DNA from: Fibrobacter sp. UWB10
GTDB taxonomy: Bacteria; Fibrobacterota; Fibrobacteria; Fibrobacterales; Fibrobacteraceae
NCBI RefSeq assembly: GCF_900182935.1
Contig: NZ_FXUE01000005.1
Location: forward strand, 124,001-188,000
Length of the DNA: 64,000 nt
Reading direction: 5' to 3'
Part shown: piece after piece, positions 27,115 to 36,573 of the stretch
Layout: the number at the start of each line of letters is the position of its first letter
Position numbering within the stretch: position 1 is the stretch's first letter
Made by a program: the position numbers and the translations under genes
The notes under the pieces: generated by a model
Told to the model about the DNA's origin: nothing
Seen by the model: the letters and a program-made list of their open reading frames with translations, nothing else
Databases searched by the model: none

Positions 27115-29436
27115 TTACCACATCTTGTCGTATTTTTTACGGTTCTTTTCTTCGTCTTTCTTTTCCTGAACAATGGCGTCGATCACGGCGGCAACAGTCA
27201 GGTTGAAGATATCATGCACAGAAGCATCGGTGTCGGTAAAGTGAACCGGCTTGTTCAAGCCCATCTGCACAGGACCGATGGATTCGCCCACGCCCATTTC
27301 GAGGAGCATCTTGCAAGTGGTATTTGCAGAAGAGAGGCACGGGAAGATGAGCGTATTGACCGTCTGGCCCTTGATCTTGTTGAACGGGTACTTGGTGTCG
27401 CGCAGGTCCTTATCGAGAGCCACGTTCACCTGCATTTCGCCGTCGATCACGTAATCCGGATACTGTTCATGAATCAAGCGCACCGCTTCGCGAGCAGTGT
27501 TGGACGTTCCGCGCGGAGCACCCTTGTCAGAACCGAAGTTTGCGTAACTGAGCATAGCCATCACCGGTTCGTGGGCAAAGAAGCGCACGGCGTCGTGAGT
27601 GAGCTTGACGATATCCACGAGCGTTTCTGCATCGGGGTCGCGGTTCACCAGCGTATCGGCCAGGAAGAACGTTCCCTTGCGGGTGCTCAAAATATGCATA
27701 GCGCCGAAGTGCTTGTATTCTTCGCGGATACCGATGATTTCCTTGGCGAGTTCAATCGTTTCGGAATACTTGGAGTAACCACCGGAAATGAGAGCGTCAG
27801 CGTCGCCCACCTTCACCATCATCATACCGAAGTGGTTCGGTTCAAACATGTCGTCGCGGGCTTCGTCGAGCGTCACACCGTTACGGCCGTTTTCTTCGGC
27901 GTAGATTTCGGCATACTTGCGGCGACGTTCAAATTCTTCCGGAGAACGCGGGTTCACGATCTTGATGCCCGTAAGGTCCAGCTGTTCGCGCTGGGCGATA
28001 ATCTGAATGCGTTCGGGGTTGCCGAGCAGAATCGGGTGTGCAACGCCTTCGGTCTTGGCCTGAACAGCGGCCTTGAGCATGTTAAGGTTGCTTTCGGCAA
28101 ACACCACGCGCTTCGGGTTGCTGCGAGCCGTATCACTGAACTGACGGATAAGCTTGTTGTCGTAACCCATCATGTCGCGCAGGCGATCATAGTAGGCATC
28201 CCAATCGGTAATAGGCTTGCGGGCCACACCGCTTTCGATAGCGGCCTTAGCCACAGCGATAGACACATCGGTCAAGAGGCGCGGATCGAGTGGCTTCGGA
28301 ATCAAGTATTCCTTACCGAAGGTAAAGCGCTGGGAGTTGTAAGCGATGTTCACCACATCCGGAACCGGCTTGTGGGCAAGGGCTGCAATGGCGCGCACGG
28401 CGGCGTGCTTCATGTGTTCGTTGATGCAGGTGGCGCGAACGTCGAGGGCTCCACGGAAAATGTAGGGGAAACCGATTACGTTGTTCACCTGGTTCGGATA
28501 GTCGCTGCGGCCCGTCGCAAAAATCAGGTCACCACGGCTTGCCATGGCTTCTTCGTAGCTGATTTCGGGGTTCGGGTTGGCGAGTGCGAAAACGATCGGC
28601 TGATCGGCCATGCTGCGGACCATTTCGCGAGTCAGGACGTTAGCCTTGGAGAGGCCGACGAACACATCTGCGCCCTTCATGGCATCTTCAAGCGTTTCGA
28701 TATCGGTGCGGTCGGTTGCAAAGAAAGCCTTCGCTTCGGTAAGGCCCTTGCGGTCCTTGCGAATGACACCCTTACTGTCGCACATCACCAAGTTTTCTTT
28801 CTTAAGACCGAGCGACAAGTAGAGGCGCGTGCAGGCGCAAGCGGCTGCACCCGCACCGTTCACCACCATCTTCACGTTGCGAATGCTCTTGCCAGCAACT
28901 TCGATAGCGTTCAAAAGGCCAGCAGAAGAAATGATAGCCGTACCATGCTGGTCATCGTGCATCACCGGGATATCGAGTTCTGCCTTGAGAGCGTCTTCGA
29001 TTTCAAAGCATTCCGGAGCCTTGATGTCTTCGAGGTTGATACCGCCGAACGTCGGGGCAATACCCTTCACGATTTCGATAAACTTCTTCGGATCCTTTTC
29101 GTTGATTTCGATGTCAAACACATCGATGCCGGCGTAAATCTTAAAGAGGAGAGCCTTACCTTCCATCACCGGCTTACCAGCGAGAGCGCCAATGTCGCCG
29201 AGGCCGAGCACTGCGGTACCGTTACTGATCACAGCGACGAGGTTACCCTTACCGGTGTATTCGTAAGCGAGGTTGTTATCCTTTTCAATTTCCAAGCAAG
29301 GAACAGCTACACCCGGAGTGTAAGCAAGACCCAAGTCGGTCTGCGTGCTATGCGGCTTGGTCGGCACGATTTCGATTTTGCCGGGCTTGCCCATGGCGTG
29401 GTATTCGAGAGCTTTTTCTTTTAAATCCTTGCTCAT
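27115..29436 (-). CDS. maeB: NADP-type malic enzyme fused to phosphotransacetylase-like domain
   Basis: The 773-residue protein converts malate to pyruvate and CO2. The malic enzyme part (about 1-430) shows [42 protein letters not shown] and [15 protein letters not shown]. The C-terminal PTA-like part (about 430-773) has [24 protein letters not shown] and [12 protein letters not shown]. In MaeB proteins this second domain usually regulates rather than catalyses, sensing acetyl-CoA and related metabolites. A 25-base inverted repeat lies in its upstream region. It fits succinate/acetate fermentation by supplying NADPH. Confidence 0.95.
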   Translation of the reverse strand: MSKDLKEKALEYHAMGKPGKIEIVPTKPHSTQTDLGLAYTPGVAVPCLEIEKDNNLAYEYTGKGNLVAVISNGTAVLGLGDIGALAGKPVMEGKALLFKIYAGIDVFDIEINEKDPKKFIEIVKGIAPTFGGINLEDIKAPECFEIEDALKAELDIPVMHDDQHGTAIISSAGLLNAIEVAGKSIRNVKMVVNGAGAAACACTRLYLSLGLKKENLVMCDSKGVIRKDRKGLTEAKAFFATDRTDIETLEDAMKGADVFVGLSKANVLTREMVRSMADQPIVFALANPNPEISYEEAMASRGDLIFATGRSDYPNQVNNVIGFPYIFRGALDVRATCINEHMKHAAVRAIAALAHKPVPDVVNIAYNSQRFTFGKEYLIPKPLDPRLLTDVSIAVAKAAIESGVARKPITDWDAYYDRLRDMMGYDNKLIRQFSDTARSNPKRVVFAESNLNMLKAAVQAKTEGVAHPILLGNPERIQIIAQREQLDLTGIKIVNPRSPEEFERRRKYAEIYAEENGRNGVTLDEARDDMFEPNHFGMMMVKVGDADALISGGYSKYSETIELAKEIIGIREEYKHFGAMHILSTRKGTFFLADTLVNRDPDAETLVDIVKLTHDAVRFFAHEPVMAMLSYANFGSDKGAPRGTSNTAREAVRLIHEQYPDYVIDGEMQVNVALDKDLRDTKYPFNKIKGQTVNTLIFPCLSSANTTCKMLLEMGVGESIGPVQMGLNKPVHFTDTDASVHDIFNLTVAAVIDAIVQEKKDEEKNRKKYDKMW

Positions 29437-29513
29437 TCTTTTCTCCTTATTTTCGCCAGCATCTAAAGCCGCGAAAGTTCAATTTTTTCGCGCCCAAAAA
29501 TAGAAAAAAGAAA

Positions 29514-29538
29514 GGGTACTGTAAAGATTTTTGTACCC
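29514..29538. promoter_or_regulatory. inverted repeat upstream of maeB
   Basis: GGGTAC (29514-29519) and GTACCC (29533-29538) are perfect complements separated by 13 bases, about 80 bases upstream of the maeB start. It could be an operator, or a small hairpin in the leader. No regulator is identified. Confidence 0.3.
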
Positions 29539-29564
29539 ATTTAAGAAAGATGTATTTTTTTGAC

Positions 29565-29600
29565 GTCTAAAAGGAGTCTAGACGCCCCTTTTGGGCTTTT
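29565..29600 (-). terminator. possible terminator after nadC
   Basis: A GCCC/GGGC hairpin with loop CTTTT (29584-29596) follows the nadC stop on the minus strand, next to a second small GTCTA/TAGAC stem. A-rich sequence enters it on the minus strand, but the exit side has only a broken T run, so function is uncertain. Confidence 0.4.
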
Positions 29601-29607
29601 TTCTCTT

Positions 29608-30471
29608 TTAAATTCTCATGGAAATGTCGAGGGCCTTTACACTATGTGTAAGGGCGCCGACCGAAATATAGTCAAGGCCGAGGGTCGCAATTTCCTTGGC
29701 GCGTTCGAGCGTCATGTTGCCGGAACCTTCGACCAACACCTTGTCGCCGCTTTCCTTGATAATCTTCAAGGCTTCGGCCATCATTTCGTTGCTCATGTTG
29801 TCAAGCATAATTACGTCTACACCCTTGTTCAGGAGTGCGCGCAGCTGGTCAAAATTTTCGACTTCCATTTCGACCATCAAGTTCTGCTTGTTGTTCTTCT
29901 TCACGACTTCGAGAGCCTGGAGCACGCCACCTGCAGCAGCAATGTGGTTGTCCTTCACGAGCACCATGTCAAAGAGACCCATGCGATGGTTGGAACCGCC
30001 ACCCACGCGAACGGCATACTTCTGCAAAGTACGGAAACCGGGAACCGTCTTGCGGGTATCGAGAACTTTAGTTTTGCCAGCCTTCAAAGCTTCCTGGAAA
30101 GTATGGGCAACCGTTGCCACACCGGAAAGCTGCTGGATAAAATTCAAAAGCGTGCGTTCGCCCGTCAAGAGTTCGTGCGTCGTGCCGTCCATTTCGGCAA
30201 TCAAGTCACCCTTCTTCACGACATCGCCGTCTTTCTTGTGGAGAGTCACCTTCACGTTTGCCTTGAGTTCTTGGAACACAAGTTCAATCACCGGAAGGCC
30301 TGCGAGCACGCCGTCTTCTTTTGCAATCAAGCGGGCATGCTGCTTTTGGTCAGCAGGGATCGTCCATTCGCTCGTCACGTCACCCGTGCGAACGTCCTCG
30401 GCAAGCGCCAAGCGAATCATGGTCAAAGCATCTTCGGTAGGAAAAATCGGGGTGGAATTGTCGCCGTACAT
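29608..30471 (-). CDS. nadC: nicotinate-nucleotide pyrophosphorylase (carboxylating)
   Basis: The 287-residue enzyme makes nicotinate mononucleotide from quinolinate and PRPP in NAD synthesis. Diagnostic stretches are LAEDVRTGDVTSEWTIP, ERTLLNFIQQLSGVAT, LDTRKTVPGFRTLQKYAVRVGG, NHRMGLFDMVLVKDNH and the C-terminal VEGSGNMTLERAKEIA. Its start overlaps the stop of the upstream sugar transferase by one base (TAATG). nadA and nadB are not in the window. NAD-related genes are thus scattered (nnr lies 17 kb away). Confidence 0.96.
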   Translation of the reverse strand: MYGDNSTPIFPTEDALTMIRLALAEDVRTGDVTSEWTIPADQKQHARLIAKEDGVLAGLPVIELVFQELKANVKVTLHKKDGDVVKKGDLIAEMDGTTHELLTGERTLLNFIQQLSGVATVAHTFQEALKAGKTKVLDTRKTVPGFRTLQKYAVRVGGGSNHRMGLFDMVLVKDNHIAAAGGVLQALEVVKKNNKQNLMVEMEVENFDQLRALLNKGVDVIMLDNMSNEMMAEALKIIKESGDKVLVEGSGNMTLERAKEIATLGLDYISVGALTHSVKALDISMRI

Positions 30472-31922
30472 TACTGCGCTCCCTTGCCGGTTAGAACAAC
30501 ATAAACTGTACGCACCAAAATCTGGAAGTCAAGAAGCAGGCTCATGTTTTCGAAATAATACATGTCGTACTGCAACTTGATTTTCACGTCTTCGGTGCTG
30601 GTATCGTAATGGTGGCACACCTGAGCCCAACCGGTCAAACCCGGTTTCATTTTCAGGCGGCTAATATAGAACGGAATTTCTTCGCGAAGCTTGGCAATGA
30701 ACACGGCACGTTCCGGGCGCGGGCCCACCATGCTCATGTCGCCTTTAAGCACGCACAAAATTTGCGGAAGTTCATCGATACGGGTCTTGCGCAAGAACTT
30801 GCCCACCTTCGTAATGCGAGGGTCATCTTTAGTGGCCCACTGGGCACCGAACTTTTCGGCATCGGTACGCATGGTGCGGAACTTGAACACCGTAAACGGC
30901 TTACCATAAAGGCCAATGCGTTCCTGAGAATAGAACACCGGGCCATGGTCTTCGAGCTTGATTGCAATAGCAGCAAGCACACAAACCGGGAACGAAATAA
31001 TTCCGAGAAAGGCGCCAAACAGAATATCAATCACACGCTTCACGCGCACCTGCCACAAGGGCATGGTAAACGCAAACAATTCCTGCAATTCAAAACCATA
31101 AACCAAGTTCGCCTTGAACTGGCCGTTAATCACGCTGTAAAGTTCGGGCACCAAGTAAATGTGAACAGGCTGGTCGCACACCCACACAAGCACGCGCATA
31201 ATTTCTTGCGGCGAAGAACTTTCGTGCGCAATAATAATGCCCGTTACCTTGTACTTTTTAATGAGGGCAGCAAGGTCAGCGTACTTGCCGAGCACCGGCA
31301 CATTCGCAAACTCATGTTCCATGACCTGGAAGCGTTCATCGACAAAGCCCACCACGCGCTGGCCGCGTTCCGGAGTCTTTGCAAGCGCTTCGGCAATCTT
31401 TTTGCCGGCTTCGGTTGCACCCAGCACCAGAATGTTGTTCGCGCCAAAACCGCGGCTCAAAAGTCCACGCAGGCAGCGGTAAATAAACATTCTAAAGACA
31501 ATCACCAGGAACAGCGCAAAGCCGCCGTAAATAAAGATCCACGGGAATCGAGAACCGTACAGGTAACCCTGGTTGAGCGGTTCGTTCACCATGACCTTAC
31601 CGATAAATTCAGCGCCGAACAGCACCGCAATAATCAAGACAATGCCAATGAGAATCGCACGCAGCACACGCAAAGTCTGGTGCGTACGAGACATCAACAG
31701 CCATGAACGGTAAAGACCTGCGCATGTGAACAGCACAAGCCAGCCCACATTGAGCACGAGGCCCATGTGCCAATATTCGGCAAAAGTCTTGCTCGGATCG
31801 AACTTATCGGCAATCCAGCCACTGTGGAACTGCACCCAGAAGGCGAGCACAAAACAAATTGACAAGGCCACGAAGTCCGAAAGGACTACGAGAATGCGTT
31901 CCAATGTAGCTGCACGAATCAT
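30471..31922 (-). CDS. polyprenyl-phosphate sugar phosphotransferase (WbaP/WcaJ type)
   Basis: The 483-residue membrane enzyme starts glycan assembly by moving a sugar phosphate onto undecaprenyl phosphate. Four membrane segments lie in the first ~145 residues, then a Rossmann-like CoA-binding domain (about 155-275, NILVLGATEAGKKIAEAL), a fifth segment, and the bacterial sugar transferase domain: KRVIDILFGAFLGIISFPV, RIGLYGKPFTVFKFRTMRTDAE, RKTRIDELPQILCVLKGDMSMVGPRPE. This is the classical long architecture. It is followed by nadC with overlapping codons and preceded by hom, 55 bases upstream. Its product could be exopolysaccharide, capsule or O-antigen; the acceptor pathway is not in view. 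Confidence 0.93.
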   Translation of the reverse strand: MIRAATLERILVVLSDFVALSICFVLAFWVQFHSGWIADKFDPSKTFAEYWHMGLVLNVGWLVLFTCAGLYRSWLLMSRTHQTLRVLRAILIGIVLIIAVLFGAEFIGKVMVNEPLNQGYLYGSRFPWIFIYGGFALFLVIVFRMFIYRCLRGLLSRGFGANNILVLGATEAGKKIAEALAKTPERGQRVVGFVDERFQVMEHEFANVPVLGKYADLAALIKKYKVTGIIIAHESSSPQEIMRVLVWVCDQPVHIYLVPELYSVINGQFKANLVYGFELQELFAFTMPLWQVRVKRVIDILFGAFLGIISFPVCVLAAIAIKLEDHGPVFYSQERIGLYGKPFTVFKFRTMRTDAEKFGAQWATKDDPRITKVGKFLRKTRIDELPQILCVLKGDMSMVGPRPERAVFIAKLREEIPFYISRLKMKPGLTGWAQVCHHYDTSTEDVKIKLQYDMYYFENMSLLLDFQILVRTVYVVLTGKGAQ

Positions 31923-31977
31923 AGCAACCCTAAATTACCAAATTGCAGAGTTTCAGATTTTTCGTTTTACGCAGTTT

Positions 31978-33267
31978 TTAGGCGAGGAAACGAATCACCT
32001 GGCTCTTTTCGACAATTTCGGGCAGAGCGTCGATAGCGTCGACCGCCTTCGAGGTCTTGCAATCCTGAGTCTTTTCGGTGATCACCACGATAGAAACCTT
32101 ACCCGGATCCTTCACGTTCTTCTGGATAATGGTTTCGATGGAAATCTTGTTTTCAGCGAGGATGCTGGTAATCTTGGCGAGCACACCGCAAGCGTCACGA
32201 GAGGTGAAGCGCAGGTAGTAGCGGGCAGAGGTTTCCGAAATCGGAACGAGCGTTGCAGAGTTGTCGACGTTGAACCAGCCCATCGGGAGCGCCTTGCGGG
32301 AACCCTGATCCACAGAGCGGGCCAAGGAAACAAGGTCAGCCACCACGGCAGAGGCTGTCGGCAAGCGGCCGGCACCGGCGCCAGTCTGAACGGTTTCGCC
32401 CAGGTTGTCGCACTTGAGGTACACGGCATTGATCACGCCGTTCACGTTAGAGAGCAGGTTTTCGTTAGAAACGAAGCACGGATGGACACGGGCGTCCACG
32501 CGGTCACCGTCGCGGTGATAGATGCCGAGGAGCTTCACGCAGCAGCCAAGTTCCTTGGCGAATGCGATATCCTGGGCGGTAATCTTGGAAATACCCGTCA
32601 CATGAATCTTTTCGAAGTCCACGCGGTGGCCGCTGCAGAGGCTAGCGAGCAAGGCAGTCTTGTGAGCGGAGTCAATACCTTCGATATCGAAGGTCGGGTC
32701 AGCTTCGGCAAAGCCGAGCTTCTGGGCATCCTTCAGAACCACGTCAAAGTCCAGACCTTCGTCGGCCATGCGGCTGAGGATGTAGTTACAAGTACCGTTA
32801 ATAATGCAGCTCAGGTGTTCCACCGTAGAGCCGAGCAAGCCTTCCTGCAGGCTACGGATGATAGGAATGCCACCGCCAACAGCTGCTTCGAACAGCACAT
32901 GCAGGCCGTTCTTGGCTGCAAGCGGGAAAATTTCATGACCGTACTTGGCGAGGAGAGCCTTGTTGGCTGTCACCACGTGCTTGCCGCTTTCGAGGGCAGC
33001 AAGGATCCACTTGCGCGGCATGTTGTAGCCACCGGCAAGTTCCACGAGCACGTCGATATCGTTACCGGCAATCATTTCGTCGGCGTTGGTCGAAACCTTG
33101 TAGCCCTTTGCCTTGTACGGGGCAACTTCTTCTTCGGACTTGGCGCAGATGCAAGCCAGTTCGAGTTCAACACCGAGCTTTTCCTTGTATTCAGCAATCT
33201 TCTGTTCCAGAATCTGAATAACACCGCCACCGACGGTTCCAGTACCAATAAGACCAATACGCAGCAT
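31978..33267 (-). CDS. hom: homoserine dehydrogenase
   Basis: The 429-residue enzyme reduces aspartate semialdehyde to homoserine for threonine and methionine synthesis. I start it at the ATG at 33267 (MLRIGLIGTGTVGGGV), where the NAD(P)-binding motif begins; a longer upstream frame runs into the next gene. The catalytic domain includes GGGIPIIRSLQEGLLG, INGTCNYIL and ADPTFDIEGIDSAHK. The C-terminal ~80 residues are an ACT domain (YYLRFTSRDACGVLAKITSIL), suggesting feedback control by an amino acid. No thrB or thrC is adjacent. Confidence 0.96.
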   Translation of the reverse strand: MLRIGLIGTGTVGGGVIQILEQKIAEYKEKLGVELELACICAKSEEEVAPYKAKGYKVSTNADEMIAGNDIDVLVELAGGYNMPRKWILAALESGKHVVTANKALLAKYGHEIFPLAAKNGLHVLFEAAVGGGIPIIRSLQEGLLGSTVEHLSCIINGTCNYILSRMADEGLDFDVVLKDAQKLGFAEADPTFDIEGIDSAHKTALLASLCSGHRVDFEKIHVTGISKITAQDIAFAKELGCCVKLLGIYHRDGDRVDARVHPCFVSNENLLSNVNGVINAVYLKCDNLGETVQTGAGAGRLPTASAVVADLVSLARSVDQGSRKALPMGWFNVDNSATLVPISETSARYYLRFTSRDACGVLAKITSILAENKISIETIIQKNVKDPGKVSIVVITEKTQDCKTSKAVDAIDALPEIVEKSQVIRFLA

Positions 33268-33316
33268 AAGGCGTCTCCATTTTAAATTTTTACGCGCACA
33301 AATATAGAATTTTGCG

Positions 33317-35194
33317 CTAGTTTCCCACAGCCACCTTGCGAGTTCCGTAACCGATTCGGAGCACATAATGACCCGAAACAGGTACCGCGATGCTGAAATT
33401 CGCGCTATTTGCGGTTCCACGGAGCACCACATTGCCCTGCATGTCGAACAGTGCATACCTGTCGCCCACACGGGCTCCTGCCACCTGCAAGGTGCGATTT
33501 ACAACGCTCACACTAAACTGCGGCAACGGCATTCGCTCAAAGGAAGTAGTCTGTTCGCTACTAGAACTCGGTGTTTCAGAAGAGCTTGACGCATCAGAAG
33601 AACTGCTAGATACGCTCGAAGAGGATTCCTCGCTGGAACTTGAAACTGGGGGTGTAGTCCACTTGGCATAAAAGATCTGTGTACCAGTCGCTTTGGGGCT
33701 CACCGAAGTGACAGCATTCCCCAAAAATTGCCTGTTATCATACCAACCCGCAAAATAGAACCCTTCGCGAGTCACGAATTGTGCATCAGGAAGCGCTGTC
33801 TCCACTCCTTCTTCATAATACTTCAGCTCATGACCTTTTTCGATTTTGCCGCCTTCATCTAAAACGAAAAATACATAGTGTTTCGTGTTACTCCAATCAA
33901 AATGCGGGAGCACCTGCGTGCCAGCAGGGTCTTCGGCCCATACGAGACCATCGGCGCCATTTTCCACATAAGAACCGTTACGGTAAGTTTCAATCCAGCC
34001 TCGTAAATAACCAGCAACAACTCCACCCATTAAACGTTCTTCGGTAACACCTAGAACATCTTCTATTACCTTGTTAGTTGTATCCGACACATTAGCAACA
34101 AGAATATCCTCTTGCTCCACAAAAAAACAATTTTCAAATCTGATATCGCCGTCACCATATCCATACCCGAGAATAGTTCCTGCTTTTAGTGAAGAATCTG
34201 CATCGTAGGAAACATGCCCAGCATTATACGCATTAGCAATAGTAACGCCACCACCAATAAGGTCTGCGGCTTCTCCATAACCAACAAGCCCACCAACACT
34301 CGAGCCACCTTCTACGGCCCCCTTGTTGTAGACATTTTTGAAAAGAGCGTATTCGAAAGAAGTCGCTTTGCCTAATAAGCCTCCAACATACATCTGTCCG
34401 ACAACTTTTCCGGCATTATAGCTTTGGTCAATTTCGAGATTGCCCCTACTCGCCCAACCAACAAATCCACCAACAGAACTCTTACCGAAAACATCCCCTG
34501 AATTATAGGATCTTATTATATAGACATCGTCTTCATATTTACTCCCAATGAATCCCCCCACACTGTGCAATCCATTTACCATAGACAGATTGTAACTGTT
34601 CGATATATACAGCGATCCCTTATGCCATGTTGCGCTTCCAATAAAGCCTCCTACGCCAGATTCACCCTCAACCAAGCCTGCGGCATAGGAATTCGTTATT
34701 TCCATTTGGTTATTCGAATAATCGTTTACAAAGCCAACAAAGGCGCCCACATTTTCTTTTCCCGCAAAATAAAAGTCTTCAAGACCGAGGTTTAATATTT
34801 GAAAGCCTGACGCATTTTCAAATAAGCCCACACTTTTGTCACCGTTGCCATTAAAATACAATCCATATATAACATGGTTGTTCCCATCAAACTTTCCCGA
34901 AAAATCCTTCATCGGAGCCCACGGGACAAAATCCTTTTGCGAATTCAATTCGCCTTCGGAATTTAGCACTGATTCATTCACCACGATATCCTGAGTCAGC
35001 TTTCCGCACACGTTCCCTTGAGGATCACCTTCACCTGAACCATTCACAATGTCTGCAAATCCATAAAGTTCGGCGGCATCTGAAATTTGATAACAACCAT
35101 CCGACAAAGTTGGCATTTTTGAAGTAATAGTCGCCGCATTTGCAGACAAGGCTGTAAACAGAACTCCCGTAAAAATTGAAATCGTGAATTTCAT
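33317..35194 (-). CDS. secreted GLUG-repeat surface protein with polyserine linker
   Basis: The 625-residue protein has a signal peptide (1-20). Residues about 90-345 contain GLUG-type repeats built around VGGFIGS/VGGFVGW/VGGLLGK/VGGLVGY and SYN-G units, which predict a solenoid of short beta strands. A small InlB/Flg_new-like repeat follows (about 435-510, REGFYFAGWYDNRQF). A Ser-rich linker (about 515-550) leads to the C-terminal module YALFDMQGNVVLRG ... GHYVLRIGYGTRKVAVGN, the Fibrobacter secreted-protein type. No catalytic domain is seen, so an adhesin or substrate-binding role is possible but unproven. Confidence 0.85.
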   Translation of the reverse strand: MKFTISIFTGVLFTALSANAATITSKMPTLSDGCYQISDAAELYGFADIVNGSGEGDPQGNVCGKLTQDIVVNESVLNSEGELNSQKDFVPWAPMKDFSGKFDGNNHVIYGLYFNGNGDKSVGLFENASGFQILNLGLEDFYFAGKENVGAFVGFVNDYSNNQMEITNSYAAGLVEGESGVGGFIGSATWHKGSLYISNSYNLSMVNGLHSVGGFIGSKYEDDVYIIRSYNSGDVFGKSSVGGFVGWASRGNLEIDQSYNAGKVVGQMYVGGLLGKATSFEYALFKNVYNKGAVEGGSSVGGLVGYGEAADLIGGGVTIANAYNAGHVSYDADSSLKAGTILGYGYGDGDIRFENCFFVEQEDILVANVSDTTNKVIEDVLGVTEERLMGGVVAGYLRGWIETYRNGSYVENGADGLVWAEDPAGTQVLPHFDWSNTKHYVFFVLDEGGKIEKGHELKYYEEGVETALPDAQFVTREGFYFAGWYDNRQFLGNAVTSVSPKATGTQIFYAKWTTPPVSSSSEESSSSVSSSSSDASSSSETPSSSSEQTTSFERMPLPQFSVSVVNRTLQVAGARVGDRYALFDMQGNVVLRGTANSANFSIAVPVSGHYVLRIGYGTRKVAVGN

Positions 35195-35283
35195 AAAATC
35201 TCCTCTTTAATTCTGATTAGAAAGATACAATAATTGAAAGTTCAACTTTGCCTAAGCAGTTACAAGTAACTATATTTAGCGCC

Positions 35284-36456
35284 ATGGAACAGGAATCCGT
35301 TAACCCGGCAATTGGCTCAATTCTCGACGAGCAAAAGCTAAAGAACATTGTCTATCCGGCAAAGCTCTTTAGAACGCGTTTGAACGAAGAATTTATGCGT
35401 GCGAACCGCACCCGCAAGCCGTTCCTGTATATCAAGATGTATTCGCACCAGTACGACTTCTTTGGTTGGGGCAGCCCGAACAAGACCGTCGAAAACACCT
35501 GGCGAATCAGCATTTTGACCATGTTTTCGCACTTGCGCTTTATCGATGTTTTGGGCTACCTTTCCGATGGTAGCGGTCTCGGCATTATCTTGCTGAATTC
35601 CGACCTCTCGGTGTTGGAATCGATTCGCAAAGAAATCTTGCACAAGTTGAACGACGCAGGCCTTATCCAGACGCTCCGCATCAACCCGAAGCGCCCGATT
35701 TTCGAAGCCTACCTCTACACGGGTTACCAGGAAAAAGACAACCTGGAACTGGCCGATAAAATCAAAGACTTTAACAGCGCAAACGGTCGATTCTTCTCGC
35801 TTAGCCGCTTGAACCTCGACCACATTTGGGAACACCCGCACACCATTCGCTACCGCCACATGGTCAAGCGTTTTGTCGACGTGACCTGCACTAGCATTGC
35901 GATTGTGCTCTGCTCTCCCCTGCTCCTGTTCTGCGCCGCCGCAGTCAAGATTAGCGACCCGAAGGGTCCTGTCATATTCAAGCAGACCCGCGTAGGCAAG
36001 AACGGCAAACTGTTCACCATGTACAAGTTCCGCAGTATGTACGTGGATGCCGAAGAACGCAAAAAAGAATTGATGGCCCAGAACGAAACGGGCGGCAAGA
36101 CGTTCAAGATGAAGAACGACCCGCGTATCTATCCGTTCGGTCATGTGCTTCGCAAGTTCAGCCTCGACGAACTGCCACAGTTCTTCAACATTATCAAGGG
36201 CGACATGTCCATTGTGGGTCCGCGTCCGCCGATTCCGTCCGAGGTGGCGGAATACGAGCCCTGGCATCGCATGCGTTTGTCTGTAACGCCAGGTCTCACC
36301 TGCATTTGGCAGGTCAGCGGCCGCAGTAATATCAGCTTTGAAGGTCAGATGCGCCTCGACAACGACTACATCAAGCGCAACGGCAAGCTCAGTGACGATG
36401 TTTCGCTTATCCTCAAGACCTTCAAGGTCGTGTTCAAGGGCGAAGGCGCGTACTAG
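35284..36456 (+). CDS. sugar transferase with unusual soluble N-terminal domain
   Basis: The 390-residue protein starts at 35284 (MEQESVNP). The C-terminal half is a bacterial sugar transferase: one membrane helix (VDVTCTSIAIVLCSPLLLF), RVGKNGKLFTMYKFRSMYVDAEE, LRKFSLDELPQFFNIIKGDMSIVGPRPP and TCIWQVSGRSNI. The first ~190 residues lack the four membrane segments and CoA-binding domain of the longer paralogue. Instead they look like a degenerate GGDEF-type fold: RANRTRKPFLYIKMY, then DVLGYLSDGSGLGIILLNSD where an active cyclase would have R-GGDEF. If right, this could be a c-di-GMP or nucleotide sensor. It diverges from the GLUG gene and ends in a shared terminator. Confidence 0.85.
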   Translation: MEQESVNPAIGSILDEQKLKNIVYPAKLFRTRLNEEFMRANRTRKPFLYIKMYSHQYDFFGWGSPNKTVENTWRISILTMFSHLRFIDVLGYLSDGSGLGIILLNSDLSVLESIRKEILHKLNDAGLIQTLRINPKRPIFEAYLYTGYQEKDNLELADKIKDFNSANGRFFSLSRLNLDHIWEHPHTIRYRHMVKRFVDVTCTSIAIVLCSPLLLFCAAAVKISDPKGPVIFKQTRVGKNGKLFTMYKFRSMYVDAEERKKELMAQNETGGKTFKMKNDPRIYPFGHVLRKFSLDELPQFFNIIKGDMSIVGPRPPIPSEVAEYEPWHRMRLSVTPGLTCIWQVSGRSNISFEGQMRLDNDYIKRNGKLSDDVSLILKTFKVVFKGEGAY

Positions 36457-36474
36457 CCTGAAAACATTAAAATA

Positions 36475-36515
36475 GATCCTTCGATTCCGCCCAAAGGGCT
36501 ACACTCAGGATGACA
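36475..36515. repeat. REP-like dispersed intergenic sequence
   Basis: GATCCTTCGATTCCGCCC followed by AAAGGGCTACACTCAGGATGAC matches the general form of a palindromic intergenic repeat common in Fibrobacter and many other bacteria (GATCCTTCGACTCC...CTCAGGATGAC), with an internal GCCC-AAA-GGGC hairpin. It sits directly before a terminator. Identification is from memory of the motif; only this copy was noticed in the window. Confidence 0.5.
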
Positions 36516-36524
36516 CATACAGAA

Positions 36525-36549
36525 AAAACCCCGCTTATCGCGGGGTTTT
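36525..36549. terminator. bidirectional terminator
   Basis: A 10-bp stem, AAAACCCCGC with GCGGGGTTTT, and a 5-base loop lie between the convergent sugar transferase and ompH genes. It ends both transcripts. Confidence 0.92.
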
Positions 36550-36573
36550 AAAATTTTCAAACGATTTTAAAAA

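Noticed and set aside
33540-33660. Low-complexity repeat as a non-coding satellite
   Set aside because: It encodes the in-frame polyserine linker of the GLUG protein.
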